60,073 nucleotides of DNA, taken from assembly GCA_003427395.1 (NCBI GenBank), contig BFEA01000010.1:249330-309402 (forward strand), in the 5' to 3' direction. A program made the translations under genes and the position numbers. Below the pieces are notes generated by a model, which was not told where the DNA came from, made no database searches, and saw only the letters and a program-made list of their open reading frames with translations. Position 1 is the stretch's first letter; every line of letters begins with the position of its first letter. The DNA is from Chara braunii. Taxonomy: Eukaryota; Streptophyta; Charophyceae; Charales; Characeae. Shown here in pieces: positions 40,841 to 50,366 of the stretch.

Positions 40841-42615
40841 TCAGCACGAGTGAGAGCGGCTAACACTCCGACTGGCCCGAGGTGTTTCCCTGTGAGCTGC
40901 TCGCAGAAGCACTCCCACCACCGTTGGTGACGCTACCTTCGTTGTGACCTTCTTGCCACGACAATTATTGGACGTGTGGCCATAGTTGCCATAGTTCCTG
41001 CATGTACCCCTAGCAACGCGGTCACGCCACACCTCGTAATCTAAACCAAGCTTTACCCATGCGGGTGTCCCGTGGTCGCCCTGACCCGTGGACCGTCCTA
41101 CCTTCTTCTTCTCGGTCCCCCTAGCCTTTTCCTTGATAGGTGCCACGACTCCCCCATCCGAAGTCTCGCTGGCCCCATCCTGCTCTGTCAACTCCCCAAG
41201 GTCTGGGAAATCGTCAATCTCAGTCGTTTGACCATCATGGTCAACGAACATTAATTGACCCTTCTTCTTCCAGTCTTGGGGCAGTCTCTTCCTACCATCA
41301 TGGGATACCTTATGCGCAGATCCCAGCTTTGCCTCTATGTCCAGAGCTTTCTTGCTAAAAGAAGCGAAAGTGTGTTGTTCGACGTAGGCCTTGTCAACCA
41401 GCTTGGTCCTTACCTCTGCAGGTAGGCACCTTAGGTAATCCGTTAGGAGAACCTGCTGGTCAAAACACACACCAGGTACCACGAGGAGGCGTTCTACGGT
41501 GTCCGTAAGCTCTCTAACATCCTGCGGGAACAAAGGTTGTTGATAGCATCGGTGCCCTTTTGAGCCCCTTGCGGGTCATGCCACCTGTTGTAGACTGACC
41601 GTACGAACTGTTCTAATGTCTGAGCCTGAGCCCAGGCATCGAAATCCTGACCGTAGCCCTGTTGCTGCACTAAGCGATTCAACCAGCGGGCTGCTGATCC
41701 CTCTAAAAAGGATGCATCCACTACAAGTTCTGGTCTTGTGAGCTTGTGCCTTACATAAGTAGGCACAGTCCTCACCCAGGTGTCCCTCCTCCTTTCTATC
41801 TCCAGAGAAGGGCTTGGGACTCATCAGAGGTATCTTAGGCATCCATTGCATAGGCTGCATGGGCCCAGGGGCTTGCTGCAGCGGCTGCATAGCCACTGAA
41901 ACAGGCTGTTGCACACTAACCTGGGCCTGGCTTGACAGTTGGACTGTAGTTACCACCGCCGTGGATGGTACGGCTGAGACTCTTGGAACCGGACCACTAG
42001 TTGCTACCAAACCACCAGGAGGGGCATGCCAAACATAGGAGAGAAAGTTTGCCCTGTGCGTTGCGGCATCAATGATGGACCCTCACCTACAGGGGGAACT
42101 ACAGCAAACTGTGGCTGCCTCACCATTGTGCGAGGAGCCCGAATTTCAGCCAGAATTTGTTTCTGGCCTGCAAAACTTCCTGCATTCTACTCTCTAGTCT
42201 AGCCTTCCTAAGTATGGCTTTTCTTTTCCTCTCCGCTGCCTCGTCCAACTGCCGCTGTAGCTCATCCTGAAGTTCTTTTGCTTGGCGGATTTCTAACTCG
42301 CACGGCAGCAATCTGACCAATGGGAACCTGAGAGCCACTTTGACAGACTCCTGAAGAAGTGGACTGTGTAGAGACTTGAGACATGGCAGAGGTTGCCATG
42401 GTTGCACCTGTACTAGCTGAGACACTAGTCTTGGCACTATCCTCAGCTGCCCTCGCTCTCCTTGCCGCTGTTCTCTCTCTAGCCTCCCTCCTCAATCTTC
42501 TCTCGTCTCTTGGACCCAACTCCAAGAATGTCAAGGGTCGACTACGAACAGTCCCGCGAGTAGTCCTACGGTCGTCCACTAACAACTCCTCCTCACTAGT
42601 GCTTGCATCACTCAT
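40841..42615 (-). pseudogene. R7 gag
   Basis: Start at 42615 (MSDASTSEEELLVDD). A basic Arg-rich region follows, then a Ser/Thr-rich linker, a coiled coil (QAKELQDELQRQLDEAAERK), a Gln/Pro-rich spacer and capsid-like segments (LVVDASFLEGSAARWLNRLV, LLTDYLRCLPAEVRTKLVDK). The knuckle at 40961-41002 reads CRNYGNYGHTSNNC: the second Cys is Tyr. Frames shift near 42300, 42100, 41800 and 41520. Same domain order as R2 gag, with lower sequence similarity than the leaders. Confidence 0.85.
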
Positions 42616-43970
42616 GAGCTACAGTGTGTGTGATCTTAACTAGAATCCACACTGAATCCTACCTTAGCCTGACACACAACCGATTATGAAACACAACTAA
42701 TTTCGGTCGGATGGAACAGAAACAGTTAGGTGATATATTAACAACTAATTTCAGGTCCTACAGGATATATTAATTCTATTTTTAGATTACCCTGGAACGG
42801 ATTGTACTACAGCAAATATCTAATCTGTCTGTAGCTGTCTGTCAGTTGTTAGCGAAGTCTGTCACTACTAGATAAATAACATCTCCTGTTGGAGATGTAT
42901 ACTGGATGGCAGATTGATAGTTGATTGCCACTGTGAACAGCTAGCGGAATCCCCCCTCCCCCTGTATCCTTCTTGATTGGTCACTTTGTGTCAACGTTCC
43001 TGAACATCTGGTTGAGCAGCGTGTCTGAAGGTGTGCAATCCGGCCCACCCCTGTGCCCCAAGTCATTGCCGAACAAGCCAGCCAGTCCACTCTTATTTAC
43101 CCTCGTACGGAACGAGCCTTACACCCGGTTGATCTGGCTGATCAAGAGGAATTTTAGGAGAGCCCCCATCTCCTCAGGAGTTATTTAACGTCGCAGTCAG
43201 GACGACGATCACAGCCATATTCTCCGAGTCCCCAACCAGAAATGTTTATAGACGGTCTGGTAAGCGTCTCATAAAAGGCTGACATGCCCGGCACGACCTC
43301 TATTGCGCAAGCAGCAGAACCAAGGACTTGCAGCCCAAGCATGCGTGTACTAGTCCCAGCGGGTTGGCATGGTGACCGTGACCCGAGTGCTTCGTCCAGG
43401 GCCCTTCAGAGGCTTCGCCCGTCTCCCACCAGCNTGCTGNCCNGGAAGAATGTCGACTCTCAAGGTTGAGCGCTCGCGACACCTCACATCGAGAGGACTC
43501 TCAAGACAGAACTCACTTCCTCACGGTAAGAAGAGATGAAGAGGGTAAATAAGGAAGAGAGCAACGTACCTCATAAATGCTGCCCCCAACCACAGATTTC
43601 TCACCGGTAACCTGACCGGTCCTTGCCTCAGTTGCACCTGGTGAGGATTCCGGATCCTAATTGCCTTCCTGCTGTCTGGACCTTCTATGTTCTTGCTCGG
43701 GACTGTCCTTTTCTGCCTTAGTGCGATGCGTTTGCTTAGTGATGGGGTCTGGAGCGATTTAAGTGCTGGCGGTTCCACTTCGGCTTAGTATGCCACATCA
43801 TCGAGTTCTCATCATCCAGCATACACCCCGTATGTCACCACATAGCTCCCTGGCGCGCCCACACTACCCTGGGCCGCCCAAGTTCAACGCCAATGCCTTA
43901 TCACTGCCCCACACCTCATGCGAAGCACCAATAGCTATTGCGAAGAACCAATGAAGCGCAATATGAACCA
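42616..43970 (-). other. R7 leader (untranslated)
   Basis: No ORF of note. 43040-43610 parallels the R2 leader (14590-15170). Three single ambiguous bases (43434, 43440, 43443). Confidence 0.75.
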
Positions 43971-43982
43971 GCTCTGATACCA
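43971..43982 (-). other. R7 primer binding site
   Basis: The minus strand reads TGGTATCAGAGC, exactly the common plant initiator-Met-tRNA primer site, 3 bases after the LTR end at 43986. Confidence 0.92.
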
Positions 43983-43985
43983 AAT

Positions 43986-44597
43986 TGCAAGGAAAATAAG
44001 TAACAGCGAGATGACAATTCCAGATCACACCATCACATTGAAAGCCAAATAGTCACACTGTGTCCAGAAAGCAGCAATGCACCAATAATACACCAATGGA
44101 GGTTCGTAGCACTGAAGACCAATGTTCATGGAGAGCACACTCTCTCCTTCCAACACAGAGTCCAGTTCCTTCACACTCACACTTGGCGCTCAGCGCCCAG
44201 CCTACTCCTACACAGCTACTACAGACTACAAAAAGACAATGCAACTGTTGACATCAGCGGCAGCCCGAAGTACTTGAAGATGTCGCCCATGCAGACTATC
44301 GCCAATACAAGGGACGTGCCCTCACATCATCATCATCATCATCATCATCCTTCACCTATTCCCTGACTACACCACACCTGTCCTCTCTTTGACCCGAAGA
44401 CCACCCCTGCGCTTCACTGTAGTCCAAGCCCACCAGCTATGGTGGCTGGGCCATGGCGCTGCCCTCAGCAGCGCCCTCCCCCTCTGCACGACCGCACATG
44501 CTGCACCTCGCCTCTCAGCGCTGGCAGCAGCCTACGAGCATGAGCTCCAGCAGCGCTGCCGCCCAGCATGCGAGTGCCTGAATGAGGCAGCCAGGGC
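43986..44597 (-). mobile_element. R7 5' LTR, truncated
   Basis: Matches 36888-37480. The homology ends at GAGGCAGCCAGGGC (44597). The remaining 430 bp, including the LTR start and the CCCGCC hairpins, are missing and replaced by local duplications. Confidence 0.9.
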
Positions 44598-44740
44598 TGG
44601 TCATAAATTTTCGGCAGCAGCCTACGAGCATGAGCTCCAGCAGCGCTCCCCCTCTGCACGACCGCACATGCTGCACCTCGCCTCTCAGCGCTGGCAGCAG
44701 CCTACGAGTATGAGCTCCAGCAGCGCTGGTCATAAATTTT
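44598..44740. repeat. Mosaic of short duplications at the R7/R6 junction
   Basis: GGTCATAAATTTTCG occurs at about 44598 and 44728. GCAGCAGCCTACGAGCATGA occurs in the LTR (44525) and again at about 44614 and 44695. A copy of the CTGCACGACCGCACATGCTG block (LTR 44484) sits between. It looks like repeated template switching or replication slippage. Confidence 0.8.
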
Positions 44741-44999
44741 CGGATATTTGTTGCATGAAAACGAAATGCCAATATCAGAAATTTTACGAAATGCTAATAT
44801 CAGAAATTTTCGGATATTTATTGCGTGAAAACGAACTGCCAATATCAGAAATTTCCTGAGATGCTAATATCAGAATTTTTTCGGATATTTATTCCGTGAA
44901 AACGAAATGCCAATATCAGAAATTTCCCGAAATGCTAATATCAGAATTTTTTGGATATTTTCTGCGTGAAAACGAAATGCTAATATCCGAAGTTGCGAA
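44741..44999. repeat. 70-bp tandem repeat, about 3.7 copies
   Basis: The unit begins CGGATATTTATTGCGTGAAA and contains ACGAAATGCCAATATCAGAA and ATGCTAATATCAGAATTTT. Units start near 44741, 44811, 44882 and 44952. AT-rich. On the minus strand it lies in the R6 leader, comparable to the AT-rich repeats in the R1 leader. Confidence 0.88.
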
Positions 45000-45002
45000 A
45001 GG

Positions 45003-45150
45003 AGAAAAAAAAAAAAAAAAAAAGAAACGAAAAAGAAAGAAAAAAAGATTTGCAGAGATTTTGACGAAACCCTACTTGATTCATTAATCAATCAATCAGT
45101 CAATCAATCAATCAATCAATCAGTCAATCAATCAATCAATCAATCAGTAG
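45003..45150. repeat. A-rich tract and (AATC)n
   Basis: An A tract with G and C interruptions (45005-45050) is followed by ATCAATCAATCAGTCA-type tetranucleotide repeats (45082-45150), then the R6 PBS region. Confidence 0.9.
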
Positions 45151-45199
45151 ATCCAGCGAGCTGGCTACTTGATTGGGCGGATCTTGATGAAAAAGATCC

Positions 45200-45211
45200 G
45201 CTCCGATACCA
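45200..45211 (-). other. R6 primer binding site
   Basis: The minus strand reads TGGTATCGGAGC, three bases after the R6 LTR end (TGTTGCATACC at 45215). It establishes that R6 starts here although its gag lies 8.5 kb away, because R7 is inserted between. Confidence 0.88.
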
Positions 45212-45214
45212 AAC

Positions 45215-45567
45215 TGTTGCATACCATAACGGTGCAGACCAGACCAAGAAGCGATCTTTCTCGCCAGATACAAGATTGCACAACGGAAGGCTTGAATAGC
45301 AGTGATCCGATCAATCAAGCTGACATGCAGACCAAACATGCATCATCATGATTCCATGGTGTGAAAGGGGGCTGACGCGCACACAGGAAGAATGCGTCAG
45401 TTCCCCGATCATACTCAGACGAAGAAAAGGGGGATGAGACGAAGGGGAGGGAGAAGATGGAAATGTCGTCAACACCAAGTCTTCGATACAGTCCCAAATA
45501 ATCCCTCGCCAGAGTTCTAAATCCCGATGTTGAGTCTGAACCCCAATGTCGTCAAATCCCATGTCGC

Positions 45568-45611
<44 letters not shown>

Positions 45612-45695
45612 GCCCGTAGATGCAGAGAAGTCAGGGGGCGAGAGGGTGAGGTAAAGATGATGGACTTAGAGGAGGAAGAAGAAGAACTCTCTCTC

Positions 45696-45740
<45 letters not shown>

Positions 45741-46254
45741 TACCAACCTGTGATGGTGGCACCTTGCTGTAGGTACATCGAAGACGAAGCTGGAGCTATG
45801 GCGCCGCAGGTGAGTATCCCTGGCCTCCGCCAACCATCTCTCTCTCTCTCTCTTCTAGTAGCGCCCAGCGCTGAAGACTACTGCTATCGCTACTCCTCCA
45901 GAGTGCCGCTGCTGAGTCCTGAAGACTACCTCCTGCCTTCTGCACGTGAAGTGCCTAGGAACTGCCTGCAGCCTGCAAGGCGGGTCAACATTATATAGTG
46001 CTGGCCCGTCCGAGCGGCTGGTCGTGCCTATGCCAAAAACGTGCCAGACCTTGGGGTTGACACTCCACAAAATAGGCCTTCAAGGCCTGAGCTAAAACCC
46101 CGGTCTGGTGCCCGAGTGTCAGGGTAGGTCGATTTTGCGAGGGCCTGAAAATGGCCCGTCGTTTTCAGGCTGGAGGCCGAAACGACATAGGGCCTGAAAC
46201 AGGCCGTACCCCTACGAACCCTTAGTCTACCAGGTCGGGCTCTGCTGGGCCCGT
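45215..46254 (-). mobile_element. R6 5' LTR, main part
   Basis: Highly similar to 29732-30878 along its whole length (TGTTGCATACCATAACGG, the CT tracts, CCTCCTGCCTTCTGCACGTG, TATA box at 45991-45998, GGGCCTGAAA palindromes). The match stops at GGGCCCGT (46254), about 20 bp short of the LTR end. The missing end is found at 54996-55019, beyond X8. Confidence 0.93.
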
Positions 46255-46639
46255 TTTCGAGTGCATCGGTCTCGCACTGGGACCCTCCCGGCCGCGTCAC
46301 GCAGGATTTTGCAGGACTTGTCGCCGAGTGCGCCAGCCGTACCTCTCGCGAGCCCCTACGACAGGACAGGGTCACGCGAGGCACCGCTTACCTCCACCTG
46401 CGGGAGCTGTCACCATCCCTTAGGTGGGCGTATCCCTGCCGAGCTACTGAACCACATGCGAAAGCTTTTTGTATGCAAATGACGTGCTGGGGGGCTGAGG
46501 TCCCAAACGTGACTCGGCGCCGGTCGACTAGGACGCATCACACACACCACGCGTTACACCACAACACTGACATCTACCTATATATACCACATGGAAAAAC
46601 ACAAAACAAACACCTCAAACAACATCACAACACTCCTAG

Positions 46640-47560
46640 TCCCTTCAGTATCCGACCCATAACGTTATGCCGCGAGAATCAGATAGTTATGGCGCGCTGG
46701 TTTTTTGTATGAGAGTCGAGCGAGTGCATGGCCCCTTTATATCGACCAACCATGTTGGCATTCGCGAGCATTCGTGCTGATGGGGTACTGCGAGGTACTC
46801 GTAACTGCGCGGCCCTTAATAATTTCGAGGGTCGTGCTCGACACGCAAGTGTCGGCTGACAAGCGCGTTGAGGGGTTACCTTCTTGGCGCTAGACAACCG
46901 CCATGCGCGGTTGACGACCACACCCTCTTCTGCACCTTGTGCTTCAGGGCTGTCGTGAGCCAATCTCAAGGGGTTTGACTTTGACGGTTACCACAGACTA
47001 CAACGTCCAACCATGAAAACTTTAAGGACGAAACAACTGCAGATAGTCTGATAGTCGTTCCAATGTGAAAGATGCGTGCGGATGATGCCCAAACTGAGAC
47101 CCATCGGCAACCCGATGTTTGAGACGTTGGAGGCTCGTACTCGGGTCCCTGTAGGCCGACTAGGGCTTATTCCCTCGCTCCCGCGTCGTTTCGTGCTGAC
47201 GAAGCTTGGGTCTACTGGCCATAACGCGCTTTTGCCCTCTTTGCTTGACCCATAACTTTCGAGTGCGTAAATTGGTAAGTGTCGCGCGTGTGGGTTAACG
47301 TAAGACCGTGCGGACGCAGGGCCTACGCATAACGACCAACAATGCGGATTTGCGTAAGCAGTCGTGATGTCGACGCATTACGTGGTGCCCATACCCGAGT
47401 GGCCTCATTTGAGCCATGAGGTCGCTCTCGACGCTCAGGCGTTGGTTGAAGCGCGCGCTAAGGGGGGTAAACCTTTAGCGAGCGCAAAACCGGTATGAGG
47501 GCCTTACCATCTTCTGCACACTGAGGTGCCCCAAAGGGGTGCGGGGTAAGATGGTTCCTA
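46640..47560. repeat. Diverged direct duplication in X8, about 590-bp spacing
   Basis: CGACCAACCATG...GGCATTCGCGAGCA (about 46740) parallels CGACCAACAATGCGGATTTG (about 47333). GACCCATAAC occurs at about 46648 and 47247. CTTCTGCACC/CTTCTGCACA occurs near 46926 and 47512. Similarity is patchy, so the duplication is old. No coding frame. Confidence 0.55.
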
Positions 47561-49074
47561 GGGCAGGAAGGGATTTGGAGCGGTGGTGAGTTGTCTGGCG
47601 CATCACCAGCGACACGCTAATCCTTCCGCCCGAAACTTTATCGTTCCACCAAAATAATTTTAAACAAGGAAAAAGAAAAAGATTACTTGCCGTTGGCAGG
47701 GAAAAATACGAACGCCCCGCCGGACCGAGTTGCTGGGGGACAACCCCTCCTTGCGGTGCTTCTGTTCCCATGGGACATCAAGTAAATCAACGTCCTGGAC
47801 AAGGACCTTGAACTCCAGGCCTGGGACTAACATCCGACCAGATAAAATCTTTGAGTAGGGGAAAACGTAAGCGTGCGGTCGCATACTCTGACTATCACAT
47901 TATCAGGATGGAAAAAGAACAATCTCGCTCAAACCAAAGGTTGTGGGGTGGTTCACTCTCACGACAGTTGTGTGGGTTGCCCATCTGGATCCAAACATAA
48001 TCACTCAACAAGACTTAATCGAGATTCTCTCATACATACCTGCAATCATACGCACCACATTCAAACAACATCACACACGCTAAAGGGGTCAACTTTCCAA
48101 TCTTCTGCAACTCACACTCTGCCTTATGCACACAAGCCCAACCATTTCCCCACCAGTCCTCAACAAAGGTACTCAGTCTTTAAGAAATGATCATTTATAA
48201 AGAAATTGGGTGAAAACCCAAAGAAACACACAAATCAAGGTCGTAGGTTGAGAGGTAGGAGAATGGGGAAAGTTGAGTCGCAAACCGACGAATCGGCAAC
48301 CGACCTGTTATCAGTGATAACAGAAATTTGATCCTTTTGAAGGATCAGGCTGAACAGATCAAGCCTTCAAGCGAAATACGGAAACCTGCAACACAGTACT
48401 GACTAAAGAAGGATACTACTTATGTTAATGCCAAGGGGAGAATACTCCTCCCCATCGTAGCCTAGCTCCTCTACTAGTACCAAGCCACTGAACATCTCCA
48501 CTATCCAAGATAGATCTGCTAAGTAGCCCCTAGTTGAAAAACATTCTAACCTCCCAAATTCTACGAAATTTCGGCAGCGCTTCCCGTAGGAAAAGTGCCT
48601 TTTCAGAATTTTTACGAGTTCAAAAATGACCAACTCTTTCAGATTTGCAAAACTTTCGGCAGCGCTTTCTGTAGGAACAGGAGGCTGTCAAGATTTATAT
48701 AAAGTTGAAAGACAGAAAGCCAAAGCAAGCTATACTTGGGATTATCTTTTGACACCTGCTCGATGATTTAGAATCAATAACAGCCCGCCCAACCTCTAGA
48801 TGAGATCGTGAGCTAGCCCTGATCCTAACTCCTTAGCAGGGTCGGTCCTATCTTCATCCCAAGTTCTCCCTCCCGTCATCCATCTTATCTACCTATGGCT
48901 CCAGCACTTTGCGAGCATCTAAAGCAACTAGCCTATTGAAGAGACGCCCAAAGTGAGACCCCACAAGCATGCATGAACAAACATCTCTCACAATCCCACA
49001 TAAGTTTGACCAGAATAGTTCATTAGATTACTCAGTTCTTCTCCTTTAATAACCCCCTTGCCTATGGCATAGGA
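47561..49074. other. X8 interior, no gene recognised
   Basis: Short direct repeats at 48560-48685 share TTCGGCAGCGCTT and GTAGGAA about 95 bp apart. Otherwise unique-looking sequence without a domain. Confidence 0.5.
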
Positions 49075-50366
49075 TCAGACAACACCCTAACTTAAGGGTA
49101 TGTCCAACTTGCCTAAGTAAACAAGTAAAAGTACGCACAACTGGACGCCCAACACCACATGAACTCTAGTCATAGAACATATGACCAGACCACTCTAACT
49201 TAAGGGCACGGCTGGCTTCTGCTTAACTAACGACATGAAGCATAAACTAGACTGCCCTAACTTAAGGGTATGCCTAGTCAACTCTAGACAAGGTTACATA
49301 GGGCATAGGATTAGGCTGCCCCAACTTAGGGGTGTGCCTAACCTGCCTAAAACAAGTACGAACGACGAATGGTCAGACCGCCCTAACTTAAGGGTACGTC
49401 CAACCTACATAACATCAATGACAAGAGCATATCACTAGGCCGCCCTAACTTAAGGGTACGCCTAGCTAGCTTAAACAGGTTTAGGTACATAAGAAAATAC
49501 TACCAGGCCGCCCTAACTTAAGGGTACGCCTGATTTGCCTGAAGAAAGTACAAACGACGTATGACTAAGCCGCCCTAACTTAAGGGTACGCCTGATCTGC
49601 ATGAACAAAGTACAAACGATGTATGACTTAGCCGCCCTAACTTAAGGGTACGCTTAGTCCTCGTAACGACAATATATGAGAACAATCATTGATATACTTG
49701 CACAAACTTTATATGTTTCTCTCTTATTAGGCAGATGATCAGACCTACCCAACTTAGGGAGACATCCAATCCTGCCTTGTGTTTAAAAGGGAAAATAAAA
49801 GAAGATTTATACTAACTCTCTGCGCCTTTGTATTGTTACGATCATAGTACTGAACCGCCCTAACTTAAGGGTACGCTCAGCCTGCCCGAATTACCTTTAT
49901 TATATTCTCTATTTGCTTTTCTTTTCTTCTTGTTCTACCTGACTTACTGACTGGCTTTCCCAACTTAGGGTGCCTGGCCTGCCGGATGATATAAGTTCAT
50001 ATAATATATATCAAGATTCTATACTTTCGTTACGCCTTCTGTTCATGGCTCATGACTGAGCTGCCCTAACTTAAGGGTATGCTCAGCCTTATGCCTGTGT
50101 CCCCCTGAGAAGAACCATACACAGAACTGGGTCTACGCAACTTAGAATATCCCCAGCTCTGTTTTTCAGCAACCCACAAAAGAAACATGAGGATTCTGAG
50201 TCCTCCCAACTTAGGGTGCCCGTCCTCCTGTTCTGAAACCCCAGAAAGAAACAGCGACTGGTTCGTCCTACTTCGGATAGGCCCAGCCCTCAAAGATCAT
50301 ACAGTGAGCCCAACAAACATAAGTAAAACATAGCACTGAGCCCACATCAACTTAGAGGAGCTCAGC
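49075..50366. repeat. Tandem array of about 17 covarying stem-loops
   Basis: Each unit has an outer stem, a small internal loop, an inner stem (usually CCCT/AGGG) and the loop AACTTA. Loop cores lie at about 49089, 49197, 49259, 49323, 49385, 49447, 49515, 49577, 49639, 49750, 49862, 49961, 50068, 50138, 50207, about 50270 and 50348. Units 3-9 are spaced about 62 bp apart. Outer stems differ but mostly pair: TTAGGC/GCCTAA (49311/49336), CTAGGC/GCCTAG (49435/49460), CAGGC/GCCTG (49504/49528), CTGAGC/GCTCAG (50056/50081 and 50336/50360), CTGGG/CCCAG (50127/50152). The inner stem also covaries (CCCC/GGGG in unit 4). Sequence between units is poorly conserved. Confidence 0.85.

Noticed and set aside
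49075-50366. Array considered as a CRISPR or telomeric array
   Set aside because: Repeats are not identical, spacers are not of constant unique type, the host looks eukaryotic, and the core is not a telomere repeat in tandem; the stem-loop explanation fits better.
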